DNA of 64,000 nt from Thermotoga sp. Ku-13t (lineage in GTDB: Bacteria > Thermotogota > Thermotogae > Thermotogales > DSM-5069), in NCBI RefSeq assembly GCF_011057685.1, contig NZ_LNFY01000001.1, positions 744,001 through 808,000 of the forward strand. The letters are read 5' to 3'. The translations under genes and the position numbers were made by a program. The notes beneath the pieces were generated by a model that saw nothing but the letters and a program-made list of their open reading frames with translations, was not told the DNA's origin and ran no database searches. Every line of letters starts with the position of its first letter. Positions within the stretch are counted from its first letter, which is position 1. Shown in pieces: positions 8,395 through 17,514 of this stretch.

Positions 8395-9243
8395 ATGAAA
8401 CCATCGCTGGTGAACCACGAGGAACTTGTGGAAAAGATTTCCCGTAAGTTAATTGAGGCGAACAGCATCTTGCGGCAAGAGATCTTGCAACAGCTTCTGT
8501 CCTACGATGGCCCTTTCTCCGACGTGCTGCGCCGAAACGCCGAAGTGGCAAAGAACAAAGACCTTCCACTTTGTCAGGACACGGGTTTCGTTGAATTCTT
8601 CATCTTCACGCCTCCCAACGTGGTTTTTGAAAAACCGATTCAAGAGATTTGTGATGAGGCCGTTTTCAGGGCTTACTCTTCTAAACCTTATCGTTTTTCC
8701 ATCGTGAGCGATCCACTCTATGAGCGTAAAAATACCCAGACCAATACCCCCTCGATCTGTCACGTATTTCACTGGAGCCGAGAGAAAGTACAGATAAGAT
8801 TCCTGATCAAAGGTGGGGGCAGCGAGAATTTGACGACGCTCTTCATGCTTTCTCCCACCAGCGGTGAGGAAGAACTCATCGATAAGTTGACCGCCCATGT
8901 GTACATGCATGGCTCGAAGGGTTGTCCTCCTTTGAGGATCGGTGTAGGTATCGGCGGCAGCGCGGATAAGGCTCTGGTACTTTCAAAGCTTGCACTCACG
9001 TATGCCTTTGATGAAGAGATTCCCTACCCGCGCTACGTTGAACTCGAGCAAAAGACTCTGAAAAAACTCAACGAGTTGAGAATAGGTTTTCAGGGTCTCG
9101 GAATCGGACCAACAGTTTTCTCAGTGCGAATCTTGCACTACCCAGTTCACATAGCGAATCTTCCTGTTGCGGTTTCGTTCGATTGTTATCTTTCGAGGAT
9201 AGGAGTGGTGAAATTTGAACCTGTTAGAATTGAAAGTTGGTGA
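8395..9243 (+). CDS. fumA: Class I fumarate hydratase, alpha subunit
   Basis: A 282-residue protein of the two-subunit class I (iron-sulfur) fumarase/tartrate dehydratase family. KGGGSEN and GVGIGGSADKA are family signatures. Cysteines in LCQDTG (C60), SKGCPP (C177) and FDCYLS (C264) are placed to bind the [4Fe-4S] cluster. It interconverts fumarate and malate; L(+)-tartrate dehydratase is the main alternative, since both share this fold. The ATG follows GAGGTGAACGTGG. It overlaps the beta-subunit gene by 29 bases and is divergent from hutU. Confidence 0.9.
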   Translation: MKPSLVNHEELVEKISRKLIEANSILRQEILQQLLSYDGPFSDVLRRNAEVAKNKDLPLCQDTGFVEFFIFTPPNVVFEKPIQEICDEAVFRAYSSKPYRFSIVSDPLYERKNTQTNTPSICHVFHWSREKVQIRFLIKGGGSENLTTLFMLSPTSGEEELIDKLTAHVYMHGSKGCPPLRIGVGIGGSADKALVLSKLALTYAFDEEIPYPRYVELEQKTLKKLNELRIGFQGLGIGPTVFSVRILHYPVHIANLPVAVSFDCYLSRIGVVKFEPVRIESW

Positions 9244-9730
9244 ACGTATCGAATACACAGGTTCCATGATCGTAATGAGGGATGCCGCTCAAAGAAGGAT
9301 CGAAAAGTTACTCAAAGAAGGTTCAAGTTTACCTGTAGATTTGCGGGGGACGATCGTTTTCTATGCAGGACCAACGAGAGTCGTCGATGGGAGGTTCGCC
9401 ATAGGCCCTACCACGAGTGAGCGAATGGATAAGTATTTGAAGATGCTCTTTGAACTCGGGGTGATGGCCACGGTGGGAAAAGGAAAAAGGAGTGAACTGG
9501 CGAAGAAACTCTGCAGGGAGTATCGAAGAATTTACTTCATCGCACCAAGTGGTGCGGCAGCTGCACTCTCAGAACACGTTGAAAGTATAAAACTGCTGGC
9601 TTTCGAAGATCTTGGCACCGAGGCGATGTACGAGATCCGTGTGGAGAACTTTCCACTGATCGTCGCCATTGATAGCGCTGGAAACGATATCTTTTCACAA
9701 ACTCTTCCAAATGGAGGTAGGGACGCATGA
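9215..9730 (+). CDS. fumB: Class I fumarate hydratase, beta subunit
   Basis: A 171-residue protein matching the C-terminal (beta) swivelling domain of class I fumarases: [16 protein letters not shown] near the start, [21 protein letters not shown] and TVGKGKRS. It completes the active site with the alpha subunit encoded just upstream. The TTG start at 9215 is supported by AGGAGTGG nine bases before it. The stop overlaps the chemoreceptor start as ATGA. Confidence 0.9.
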   Translation: MNLLELKVGERIEYTGSMIVMRDAAQRRIEKLLKEGSSLPVDLRGTIVFYAGPTRVVDGRFAIGPTTSERMDKYLKMLFELGVMATVGKGKRSELAKKLCREYRRIYFIAPSGAAAALSEHVESIKLLAFEDLGTEAMYEIRVENFPLIVAIDSAGNDIFSQTLPNGGRDA

Positions 9731-11208
9731 AACTCGTGTGGGCAACAGTTGCTGCAGTTGGTGTGGTTTCAGCGGTGTTGGTCTTTCCATTTTCAAAAAT
9801 CGTCACAGTTTGCTGTCTTGTACTTCTGGCGCTTGGATTCTTCTTACCGCGCGGAAAGAAACAGGAAATCGTTGAACATGGAGAAAAAGGTGAAAAACTC
9901 TTCGAAGAGATATTCCTGTCGGCGAACATGTTGAAAGAAGATGCGCAGGAACTGAGCGACGTTTCTAACCAGGCTCAAACCATGTCGATGGATCTGTCTG
10001 AACAATCGAAAAAAATATCCCAGCTGATCCAATCCCTTACGGCAGCACTCGAGGAAACTTCCTCAAGCACGAGTGAGATTGCCAGAACTGCAAAGGCCGT
10101 TGGAGACGATGCGAGGAAAATGCGGAACGATTTTGTTCAGCTCGAGTTCGGGGTGAACGAGATACACGATGCGCTGATGAAGCTTTCAAGAGAGAATGTT
10201 CAGGCATCTCAGAGAGTCGATCAACTCCTCTCATCGATGAAGAATCTCAGAGAAAGGACCGAATCCATAGTACAGGCCGTTCAGCTCATCAGAAACATTG
10301 CAGACCAGACGAACCTCCTCGCCCTCAACGCGGCTATAGAGGCAGCACGCGCAGGTGAACATGGCCGTGGGTTTGCAGTGGTGGCAGAAGAAGTCAGAAA
10401 GCTCGCGGAACAGTCCAAGAGGTTTGCCGATTCAATTGTCGAAAACGTTCATGACGTCGAACAAGCCGTTGTGGAGTCCGTGAAAGAAAACGAGGATGTC
10501 GCCAGGATCGTGAAAGAAACTGCCCAGTACAGCCAAATCTTCGCCGAAAGGTTGGAAAATTTCAAAAACCAGGCAAACAGTTTCGCAAAAACACTAGAAG
10601 AAATGGTGCAGTCCATAGAGAGTCAGGTCAATTCCACCAGAGAGATCGAGCTCGCCGTGAACAGCAACACGAACACCGCGTCACAGTTGATGGAATTTGG
10701 TACAGAAATGGAGAAGAATGCCGTCTCTCTTGAGAAAGTTGCCTCACAGCTCGCAGAGAAATCTCAGATCCTGAGATTGAGATCTCTCAAGCTCAGAGGT
10801 CTGGCTGGTGCGAGGACATGGATCATGGATAGGATAAGGGAGCTTTCTGAATTGTTTGCGAGACCAGAGTGTCAGAATCTCGACTGGCGTTCTTTCGAAC
10901 CTATAGCGAAACGCTTCCTCGAGGAGAAAGGTGGTATATACGAAGCAGTGTTCATAGCAGATAGCGATGGCAACTTCATCACAACCATAGGCACAACGGG
11001 CACGATAAAGGACAGGAATTACTTTCGGCGCTTGAAAAGCGACAACTTGGACTGGACGATCTCCGATCCAATTCGATCTCGCGCTACTGGGAATATGGTA
11101 CTCACAATCGCGTTCACGATCCGTGAGAACGGGAAGTTCAAGGGTGTCGCCGGGGTCAACCTGAACGTCTCCAAGCTGGAAGAACAGATGAATTTCTCGG
11201 TGACTTAA
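9727..11208 (+). CDS. Methyl-accepting chemotaxis protein with C-terminal Cache/PAS-like domain
   Basis: A 493-residue chemoreceptor. Residues 4-20 and 25-41 form a tight membrane hairpin with almost no extracytoplasmic loop. A long coiled coil follows, whose tip [21 protein letters not shown] (about 190-210) is the conserved CheA/CheW-contact region. Residues about 362-493 form a globular domain with [45 protein letters not shown] and [13 protein letters not shown], resembling the ligand-binding half of a Cache domain or a PAS-like fold. That domain is normally N-terminal and extracytoplasmic; here it should be cytoplasmic. The gene is coupled to fumB by ATGA and ends in an interlocked stop with the convergent ATPase gene. 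Confidence 0.9.
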   Translation: MKLVWATVAAVGVVSAVLVFPFSKIVTVCCLVLLALGFFLPRGKKQEIVEHGEKGEKLFEEIFLSANMLKEDAQELSDVSNQAQTMSMDLSEQSKKISQLIQSLTAALEETSSSTSEIARTAKAVGDDARKMRNDFVQLEFGVNEIHDALMKLSRENVQASQRVDQLLSSMKNLRERTESIVQAVQLIRNIADQTNLLALNAAIEAARAGEHGRGFAVVAEEVRKLAEQSKRFADSIVENVHDVEQAVVESVKENEDVARIVKETAQYSQIFAERLENFKNQANSFAKTLEEMVQSIESQVNSTREIELAVNSNTNTASQLMEFGTEMEKNAVSLEKVASQLAEKSQILRLRSLKLRGLAGARTWIMDRIRELSELFARPECQNLDWRSFEPIAKRFLEEKGGIYEAVFIADSDGNFITTIGTTGTIKDRNYFRRLKSDNLDWTISDPIRSRATGNMVLTIAFTIRENGKFKGVAGVNLNVSKLEEQMNFSVT

Positions 11209-12164
11209 CTGCAGAAGTGACACCTGCAAAAGTGACCTGGTGAAACTTCGATGAGATCCGGTTCCACACTTTTGCAGATTTCAACTGCCCGAATGCAGCG
11301 CGTGTGGTAGACACAACCAGATGGAGGGTTCGCCGGGCTCGGTATTTCACCTTTCGGGATCGATCTGATACGTCTACCAGTTCCGAAAGAGGGGATGGAA
11401 TCGAGTAAAGCCCTGGTGTAAGGGTGCGAAGCTCTTTCAAAGATATCCTCTTTCGATCCCATTTCCATGATCTTTCCGAGATACATCACCGCAACGTGCG
11501 TCGCCATGTGATCGACGACAGCAAGATTGTGCGTGATGAACATGTAGGTCAGATTGAACTTCTCCCTGAGCTCTTTCAGAAGCGTAAGCACTCTCGCCTG
11601 AACAGAAACATCCAAAGCGGATGTGGGCTCATCCAGAACGAGGAACTCCGGTCTCAGAACCAAAGCCCTCGCGATGGCGATCCTCTGCCTCTGTCCACCC
11701 GAAAACTCGTGAGGGTATCTGAACATGTGCTCTTCTCTCATACCTACTAACTCCAGCATCTCCTTTATACGAACATATATCTCATCGGACCGCATCCTGA
11801 AATGGATCTTCAAACCCTCGCCGATGATGTCCTTGACAAGTTTGCGAGGGTGCAGAGAATTATAAGGATCCTGCTGAACGATCTGCATACGGCGTCTGTA
11901 TTCGAGAAAACCCTTCTTATCGAGGCGTGTTATGTCACGACCGTCATAAACAATCCTTCCTGAGGTCGGCTCGATAAGTTTTATGATGGTCCTTCCAAGG
12001 GTACTCTTGCCGGAACCGGACTCACCGACCACGGCAAAGATCGTACCTTTCTCGATCTCAAAAGAAACACCGTTCACAGCCTTCACGTAGATGGGTTTTG
12101 AAAAGATGGACTTTCGAATCTCAAAATACTTTTTCAGTGCCTCAACTTTGAGTAACACTGCCAT
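11205..12164 (-). CDS. dppF: Oligopeptide/dipeptide ABC transporter ATPase (OppF/DppF)
   Basis: A 319-residue ATPase with Walker [10 protein letters not shown] near residue 48, [15 protein letters not shown] signature, Walker [11 protein letters not shown] and the switch histidine in ITHNLAV. The C-terminal [16 protein letters not shown] motif with spaced cysteines is the extension that marks the Opp/Dpp subfamily and often binds an iron-sulfur cluster. It pairs with the OppD-type ATPase upstream to drive the two permeases. GGGGGATCGAG precedes ATG 12164, and it overlaps oppD by 23 bases. The substrate may be peptides or, as often in Thermotogales, oligosaccharides. Confidence 0.92.
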   Translation of the reverse strand: MAVLLKVEALKKYFEIRKSIFSKPIYVKAVNGVSFEIEKGTIFAVVGESGSGKSTLGRTIIKLIEPTSGRIVYDGRDITRLDKKGFLEYRRRMQIVQQDPYNSLHPRKLVKDIIGEGLKIHFRMRSDEIYVRIKEMLELVGMREEHMFRYPHEFSGGQRQRIAIARALVLRPEFLVLDEPTSALDVSVQARVLTLLKELREKFNLTYMFITHNLAVVDHMATHVAVMYLGKIMEMGSKEDIFERASHPYTRALLDSIPSFGTGRRIRSIPKGEIPSPANPPSGCVYHTRCIRAVEICKSVEPDLIEVSPGHFCRCHFCS

Positions 12165-13134
12165 CTCGATCCCCCGCAGCGTAAAGGTGGCACGCTACAA
12201 AGTGGTTCTTGCTCACCTCGATCAATTCAGGAAGCTCAACCTTACACTTATCGAATGCTTTTTGACACCTCGGATGAAAACGACACCCACTCGGTGGATC
12301 GACCAGATCTGGAACCACACCTGGAATTCCTTTGAGTTCTTTCCTCTGACCCACTAGAGGTATGGAATCGATCAAACCTATTGTGTATGGATGAAACGGC
12401 CGGGTGAAGACTTCTTCACTGCTCGCCACCTCGACAACGTTTCCCGCGTACATCACGGCGACCCTGTCGCAGAATTCGGAAGCCACAGCCAGATCGTGGG
12501 TGATGAAAATGACGGCGTTCCTGCCCACCCGAACTAGTTGGTCAAGCAACTCGAGTATCTGAGCCTGAATCGTCACGTCCAGTGCCGAGGTTGGTTCATC
12601 CGCTATGAGCAGTTTCGGTTTCACAGCCAACGCCATGGCTATCATGACTCTCTGCGCCATTCCACCGCTCAACTCGTGAGCGTAAAGGTTCATCGTTCTT
12701 TTCCAGTCGAGTCCCACCATGGTGAGCGCTTCGGGGACAAATTGATAAGCATCCTTGATCGGTATGTTCTGACTGTGAGCGATCGCCTCAGCGATCTGAA
12801 ACCCCACCTTGAACACAGGGTTCAGCGCCGAAATGGGTTCTTGGAAGATCATCGATATCGACTTTCCTCTGATCTTTTCCATCTCTTCTTCCGGCAATTT
12901 CAACAGGTCCTGGCCGAGGAACTCAACCTTCCCTTCGACGATCTCACCCGGCGGTTCTATCAACCTCATGATTGCCAAGGCTGTCACAGACTTTCCACAG
13001 CCAGTTTCACCAACCACCGCGAGCCTCTCTTCTTCGTTCAGCCACAGTCTGACACCGTTGAGCGCCTTTATCACACCGCGATAGGTGTAGAAGACCACGC
13101 GCAATTTCTCAATATTCAGCAAGGATCCTCGCAC
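12142..13134 (-). CDS. dppD: Oligopeptide/dipeptide ABC transporter ATPase (OppD/DppD)
   Basis: A 330-residue ATPase with Walker A GETGCGKSV, IFQEPISALNP (Q-loop), LSGGMAQRVMIAMAL, Walker [12 protein letters not shown] and ITHDLAV. The C-terminal DPPSGCRFHPRCQ extension is typical of the OppD family. GTG 13134 follows AAGGTGATTAAAG; a TTG at 13122 is a less likely start. It is the fourth gene of the operon binding protein, DppB, DppC, DppD, DppF. Confidence 0.92.
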   Translation of the reverse strand: MRGSLLNIEKLRVVFYTYRGVIKALNGVRLWLNEEERLAVVGETGCGKSVTALAIMRLIEPPGEIVEGKVEFLGQDLLKLPEEEMEKIRGKSISMIFQEPISALNPVFKVGFQIAEAIAHSQNIPIKDAYQFVPEALTMVGLDWKRTMNLYAHELSGGMAQRVMIAMALAVKPKLLIADEPTSALDVTIQAQILELLDQLVRVGRNAVIFITHDLAVASEFCDRVAVMYAGNVVEVASSEEVFTRPFHPYTIGLIDSIPLVGQRKELKGIPGVVPDLVDPPSGCRFHPRCQKAFDKCKVELPELIEVSKNHFVACHLYAAGDRDGSVTQS

Positions 13135-13140
13135 CTTTAA

Positions 13141-14040
13141 TCACCTTCGCAGTCTCGGATCGAGAATGTCCCTGATGCCATCACCCAGCAGGTTGAAACC
13201 CAGAACCGCCACAGCTATGAAGAGACCAGGAAAGGTGGAGATCCACCAGTGGTTTATCAAATAACTCCGTCCATCGCTCACTATGGCGCCCCACTCGGGT
13301 GTTGGAGGTTGCGCGCCGAGTCCGAGAAAACCTAAACCAGCCGCAGTCAGAATGATCGTTCCCATCCTCATGGTCAGTTGCACAAGAATTGGCGAAACGC
13401 ACATGGGGAGCACATGAAGCACCAAAATTCTCAGATCACTCGCCCCGACAGCCTTGGCTGCCTCTATGAACGGCTGAGATTTCACTCGCATGGCTTCAGC
13501 CCTCGCCAGCCTCGCTATGACGGTCCATTCGACGAGAGAAATGGCGATGATCGCGTTTGTCAAGCCACGTCCCAGTACCGCAGAGAGTGCCATGGCGAGT
13601 ATCAATCTTGGAAACGCGAGGAAGATGTCCGTTATTCGCATGAGGATTTCGTCGATCCAGCCACCGAAGTATCCCGCAACGATGCCTATTGCCGTGCCGA
13701 TCGTTCCACTGATCACCGTCACGAGGAATATGATCCACACCTCAACTCTCGCTCCGTAGAGCACCCTGCTCAGTATGTCCCTGCCGAACTGGTCCGTACC
13801 GAAAATGAATTGCTTGCTCGGAGGTTTCAACCTGTTGGCAAGATCGACCTTTATCGGATCGTAAGGCGCAAGAACCGGTGCCAGGAGCGCCACCAGGAGA
13901 AAACCTATGACGATGAACGTACCAACCATGGCAAGTTTTGTCTTTCGCCAGAGGTAGAACGTATGCTTCCAGTCTTCAATCACTGGTTTCCAGCGGGATA
14001 TCGTGCTTTTTTCAACCTGGATGCTGTCCAATTCAACCAC
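13141..14040 (-). CDS. dppC: ABC transporter permease, DppC/OppC family
   Basis: A 299-residue permease with a cytoplasmic N-terminal tail of about 30 residues, then six membrane helices. The EAA loop EAAKAVGASDLRILVLHVLPM and the opening FGTDQFGRDILSRVLYGAR identify the DppC family. It forms a heterodimer with DppB. The GTG at 14040 is used here; TTG 14031 with GAGAGGTGG upstream is an equally plausible start and removes three residues. The gap to dppB is three bases. Confidence 0.9.
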   Translation of the reverse strand: MVELDSIQVEKSTISRWKPVIEDWKHTFYLWRKTKLAMVGTFIVIGFLLVALLAPVLAPYDPIKVDLANRLKPPSKQFIFGTDQFGRDILSRVLYGARVEVWIIFLVTVISGTIGTAIGIVAGYFGGWIDEILMRITDIFLAFPRLILAMALSAVLGRGLTNAIIAISLVEWTVIARLARAEAMRVKSQPFIEAAKAVGASDLRILVLHVLPMCVSPILVQLTMRMGTIILTAAGLGFLGLGAQPPTPEWGAIVSDGRSYLINHWWISTFPGLFIAVAVLGFNLLGDGIRDILDPRLRR

Positions 14041-14043
14041 CTC

Positions 14044-15054
14044 TCAGATCCTCATCCTCGGATCGAGCACAGCGTAGATGATGTCCACCACAAGGTTCAC
14101 GAGCGAGTAAATAACCGCGGCGAAGAGTGTTCCTCCCATGATGGCAGGATAATCGAGTACCAGAAGCGCGTTGACAATGTATCTACCCAAGCCGGGCCAG
14201 CTGAAGATCGTCTCCGTCAAAACCGCTCCCTCGAGCAAACCACCAAACGTGAGTCCGATGATCGTTACGATGGGTATCAGTGCGTTTCTCAAAGCGTGTC
14301 TGTATATAACCAAACGCCTGCCTATACCTTTCGCTTTCGCCGTTCTTATGAAATCCTGTCGCAGAACATCGAGCATACTCGCCCTCGTGATCCTCGCGAT
14401 GGAAGCAGTTGCCGAATATCCCAGAACGATCGTCGGCAAAACGAGGTGGGTCAGTGCATCTTTCAGAGCTTCCGTGTTCCAGGAAAGAAGAGAATCCAGC
14501 ACCAGCAAGCCCGTGTATTTCGTGGGAGGTGTGGTGAAGAGGCTGAGCCTTCCTCCACCGGGCAACCAACCGAGGCGGAAATAGAAAAGTAACAACAGCA
14601 AAAGACCTGTCCAGAAGACAGGCATTGAAACACCAAGGATCGAAAACACACGTGCAAAATGATCTATGAATCTGTTCCTGTAAACGGCCGAGAATATTCC
14701 CAGCAGGATGCCCAACACGATCGAAAATAACGTTGCGGATATCGCCAGTTCGAGAGTTGCTGGAAAAAATTCTGCGATGTCCTTAACCACAGGTCTGTTT
14801 GTCTTCAAAGATTTGCCGAGGTCGCCCTTCAATAGGCCGGACATATAGTCGAGAAACTGATTGATCAAAGGTTTGTCCAGACCAAGCCGCCTTTTTAGAT
14901 CTTCCACCAGCTCAACCGGTGCGTTCCCACCCAGAATGGCTCCAACGGGGTCCGCGGGAATAACTTTGGAGATCACGAACACCAAGACCGAAACACCAAA
15001 AAGTACAAGCAACATCAAAAACAATCTCTTAGCTATGAAAGTTGCGAGTTTCAT
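14044..15054 (-). CDS. dppB: ABC transporter permease, DppB/OppB family
   Basis: A 336-residue permease. It starts with IAKRLFLMLLVLFGVSVLVF, the standard first helix of DppB proteins, and contains the periplasmic-loop sequence GLDKPLINQFLDYMSGLLKGDLG and an EAA loop RTAKAKGIGRRLVIYRHALRNA. Six transmembrane segments are expected. GGAGG lies thirteen bases upstream of the ATG, rather far. A strong stem-loop separates it from the binding-protein gene. Confidence 0.92.
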   Translation of the reverse strand: MKLATFIAKRLFLMLLVLFGVSVLVFVISKVIPADPVGAILGGNAPVELVEDLKRRLGLDKPLINQFLDYMSGLLKGDLGKSLKTNRPVVKDIAEFFPATLELAISATLFSIVLGILLGIFSAVYRNRFIDHFARVFSILGVSMPVFWTGLLLLLLFYFRLGWLPGGGRLSLFTTPPTKYTGLLVLDSLLSWNTEALKDALTHLVLPTIVLGYSATASIARITRASMLDVLRQDFIRTAKAKGIGRRLVIYRHALRNALIPIVTIIGLTFGGLLEGAVLTETIFSWPGLGRYIVNALLVLDYPAIMGGTLFAAVIYSLVNLVVDIIYAVLDPRMRI

Positions 15055-15096
15055 GCAGTTGAGAAAGCCTCCTCGGAAAGAAAGATTGAAAGCAAA

Positions 15097-15118
15097 GCGG
15101 CCAGCAAAAGCTGGCCGC
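15097..15118 (-). terminator. Stem-loop between binding-protein gene and dppB (attenuator or mRNA stabiliser)
   Basis: GCGGCCAGC (15097-15105) pairs perfectly with GCTGGCCGC (15110-15118) around AAAA. On the minus strand it is followed by TTTGCTTT. It lies six bases after the binding-protein stop, so it probably lowers permease expression or protects the upstream message. Confidence 0.75.
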
Positions 15119-15123
15119 CTGTT

Positions 15124-16698
15124 TCATTTTTTGCTTATCTTGGTGAAATCAAAGACCAGCGTGTAACCCTCGCAGGCTTTTTCGAATCCAATTACATCAT
15201 TGCTGACAGCCCAGAAAGCTATCGGTTGATAGAGCATCACGAACGGACTCTTGTAGATCCAGTATTCCTGCAATTCTTTGTAGAGCTGGGCACGCCTTTC
15301 AGGATCTTGCTCAATTCCCGCCCTCTCCGCGAGGTCTGCCGCATAGTCGTCGTACCACATGTTTCGCCAGGCAAGCTGTCTGACTCTGTAGTTCGCGAAC
15401 GGTTTCGCCAGTGCGTCAGGATCCGGATAGTCTATACCCCAACCTGCTATGATCATTTGATGGCCCTGCTGACGGTATTTTTGATACATCTCACCTGAGG
15501 GCATCAACACTATGTTCGCTTTGATGCCTATCTCCGCCAGGTTGGCCTGAACAACCACAGCTTCGTTCCTTCTAATTTCCGTGGTACTCGTTATGAGTTC
15601 AACCTCGAACCCATTCGGATAGCCCGCTTCCGCCAGCAACTGTTTTGCTTTCTCGACATCACGCTTGAACGGGTTGAGTTCGATGTAGCCAAAATAACCT
15701 ATGGGCATGAAATTCTGGTTCAGCACCGCAAAACCTCTCATAACGGAGTTGATGATCGCATCATAATCGATCGCGTACTTGATCGCCAAACGAACCCGTT
15801 CATCTTTGAACGGTCCCCAGCCAGTGTTCATAGCGATGTACTCGTTGCTTTGCCCTGGTGTTGTGACCAGCCTGATGTTAGACGGTTTTGTTTCTCTGAG
15901 TTGTGCAGCCTGTTCCGTTGTGATGTTCCAGGCCACATCCACATCACCTTTTTGGATCAGCAAGAATTGCGTGGTTTCTTCAGGCACATCCCGTATGATG
16001 ATCTTCTTCAAAGGTGGCTGGCCGCGCCAGTAATAGGGATTGGCCTCCATAGTGATGACCTCTCGACGCTTCCATTCAGTTACCACGTAAGGACCTGCTC
16101 CAGCCCCGATCGATTTATCCGTCAAGTAGGCTTCACCAAGATCTCCGTTCACTTCGTTGGCGAGCACGAGCTTCTTGTTCACGATACCTCCCCAAGGTGG
16201 AGCGATGATGGACAGAACTATGTTCGGCGCGAGAGGCTTCGTTTTCAGAACAACCGTTTGATCGTTCTCAGCATATATAGTTTCCTCCATGTTCTGGGCA
16301 TTCAGTCCGAGTTCTTCGAAGAGCCACGCGGGTGATTTCCTGATCTTCAGCACTCTTCTGAATGAGAACACAACGTCTTCTGCAGTGAGAGGATCCCCGT
16401 TCGAGAACTTCAAACCTTTCCTCAAATAGAACTTCCACATCGTGCCATCTGGAGAAACCTCCCAGCGTTCGGCGAGCTCGGGAACGGGTGTCAAAACGCC
16501 GTTAACAGGTTCGATCTTGGTCAGTCCAGAATAAGCGGCGGTAACCACAGCGGCGGCGAAGGTTTCATAACATACAGCAGGATCGAGCGTGATGAATATC
16601 TCCGTGTTGGCGGCGATAACGAGCGTGTCTTTCGGGGTCTTCGCAAACGCGACAAAGAGCAGGATTGTTGCCAGTAAGAGCACCGCTGTTTTTCTCAC
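15124..16698 (-). CDS. dppA: Family 5 extracellular solute-binding protein (DppA/OppA type)
   Basis: A 524-residue secreted protein with a signal peptide (RKTAVLLLATILLFVAFAK) and family 5 features: ITLDPAVCYETFAAAVV, LTPVPELAERWEVSPDG, KGLKFSNGDPLTAEDVVFSF. It captures the transported solute outside the membrane and hands it to the DppB/DppC permeases. GTG 16698 was selected because GGGGGGATTGATT directly precedes it; the in-frame upstream start lacks a site. It is the first gene of the operon and has a strong promoter. Confidence 0.92.
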   Translation of the reverse strand: MRKTAVLLLATILLFVAFAKTPKDTLVIAANTEIFITLDPAVCYETFAAAVVTAAYSGLTKIEPVNGVLTPVPELAERWEVSPDGTMWKFYLRKGLKFSNGDPLTAEDVVFSFRRVLKIRKSPAWLFEELGLNAQNMEETIYAENDQTVVLKTKPLAPNIVLSIIAPPWGGIVNKKLVLANEVNGDLGEAYLTDKSIGAGAGPYVVTEWKRREVITMEANPYYWRGQPPLKKIIIRDVPEETTQFLLIQKGDVDVAWNITTEQAAQLRETKPSNIRLVTTPGQSNEYIAMNTGWGPFKDERVRLAIKYAIDYDAIINSVMRGFAVLNQNFMPIGYFGYIELNPFKRDVEKAKQLLAEAGYPNGFEVELITSTTEIRRNEAVVVQANLAEIGIKANIVLMPSGEMYQKYRQQGHQMIIAGWGIDYPDPDALAKPFANYRVRQLAWRNMWYDDYAADLAERAGIEQDPERRAQLYKELQEYWIYKSPFVMLYQPIAFWAVSNDVIGFEKACEGYTLVFDFTKISKK

Positions 16699-16730
16699 AA
16701 TCAATCCCCCCTTCACATTGGTTTGGTTAA

Positions 16731-16759
16731 ACTATACCACATTCGTCCGTTCTGTTCAA
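16731..16759 (-). promoter_or_regulatory. Promoter of the dppABCDF operon
   Basis: On the minus strand TTGAAC (16759-16754) and TATAGT (16736-16731) are 17 bases apart, about 33 bases before the binding-protein start. Confidence 0.8.
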
Positions 16760-16825
16760 GACAGTTCTCGGAGAGAAGGAACGAAAGAATCGATTCAGGT
16801 TATAATGGTTCTGGGAGGAGGAATT

Positions 16826-17512
16826 TTGCAAAGGATCAGAGTCACGTATGTGATATTGATCATAAACGTGGTGATCACAATTTCAATGATGATCGTGGGG
16901 CTTGGTTCCTTTCGAAACGAGGCCTATCTTTTGTTGAAATTCGGAGCGCAGTACGGCCCACTGGTAGCAAGCGGTGAGTGGTACAGGACGATCACGGCCA
17001 TCTTCGTACATGGAGGGATATTGCACCTTCTTTTCAACTCTTACGCGCTGTTCTACTTCGGCAACGTGGTGGAAACCATTTACGGGTCGGAAAAGTTCAT
17101 CGTTTCATACCTTTTAACAGGGCTCGTTGGTAACATCGCAACACACGTGCTTTATTACAGATCCGTTTCGGTGGGTGCCAGTGGGGCGATATTCGGTCTG
17201 GTCGGTATGCTCTTCATCCTCGGCTTCAAACGGGAAGCTCGCTTTTATGCGAGCACCGTAACTGGCTATGCCCTGCTGCCCATGATAATCTTCAACATCG
17301 TGTACGGTTTCCTGCCGGGCAGTAACATCAACAACGCGGCACACCTCGGGGGGTTTTTCAGCGGTGTTATGCTCGGTTATCTGATCAAACCCGTTCCGTC
17401 GATTTACAGTCGCACGAGATCCGCTTTCCTCGCTTGGAGAGCTGCCTCGATCGCTTTGGGGATCCTCGTTTTGTACAGTTTCATGATGCTCGTTTTCCGA
17501 TCATCTGTATGA
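16826..17512 (+). CDS. Rhomboid family intramembrane serine protease
   Basis: A 228-residue membrane protein with about six helices. HGGILHLLFNSYALFYFG, SVGASGAIFG with the catalytic serine S119, and NNAAHLGGFFSG with the catalytic histidine H173 are the rhomboid signature. It cleaves substrates within or near the membrane; the target is unknown. The start TTG 16826 has GGGAGGAGG six bases upstream. The ATG at 16805 overlaps a TATAAT (16801-16806) that is probably the -10 element, so I reject it. The gene stops two bases short of the convergent PEPCK-like gene. Confidence 0.9.
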   Translation: MQRIRVTYVILIINVVITISMMIVGLGSFRNEAYLLLKFGAQYGPLVASGEWYRTITAIFVHGGILHLLFNSYALFYFGNVVETIYGSEKFIVSYLLTGLVGNIATHVLYYRSVSVGASGAIFGLVGMLFILGFKREARFYASTVTGYALLPMIIFNIVYGFLPGSNINNAAHLGGFFSGVMLGYLIKPVPSIYSRTRSAFLAWRAASIALGILVLYSFMMLVFRSSV

Positions 17513-17514
17513 AC

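Noticed and set aside
13378-14592. Long open frame (404 codons) on the plus strand
   Set aside because: It lies fully antisense to dppC/dppB, has low-complexity charged composition and no family resemblance.
16589-16825. N-terminal extension of the rhomboid protease
   Set aside because: It runs antisense to the binding-protein signal region; TTG 16826 has GGGAGGAGG and the -10 element lies within the extension.
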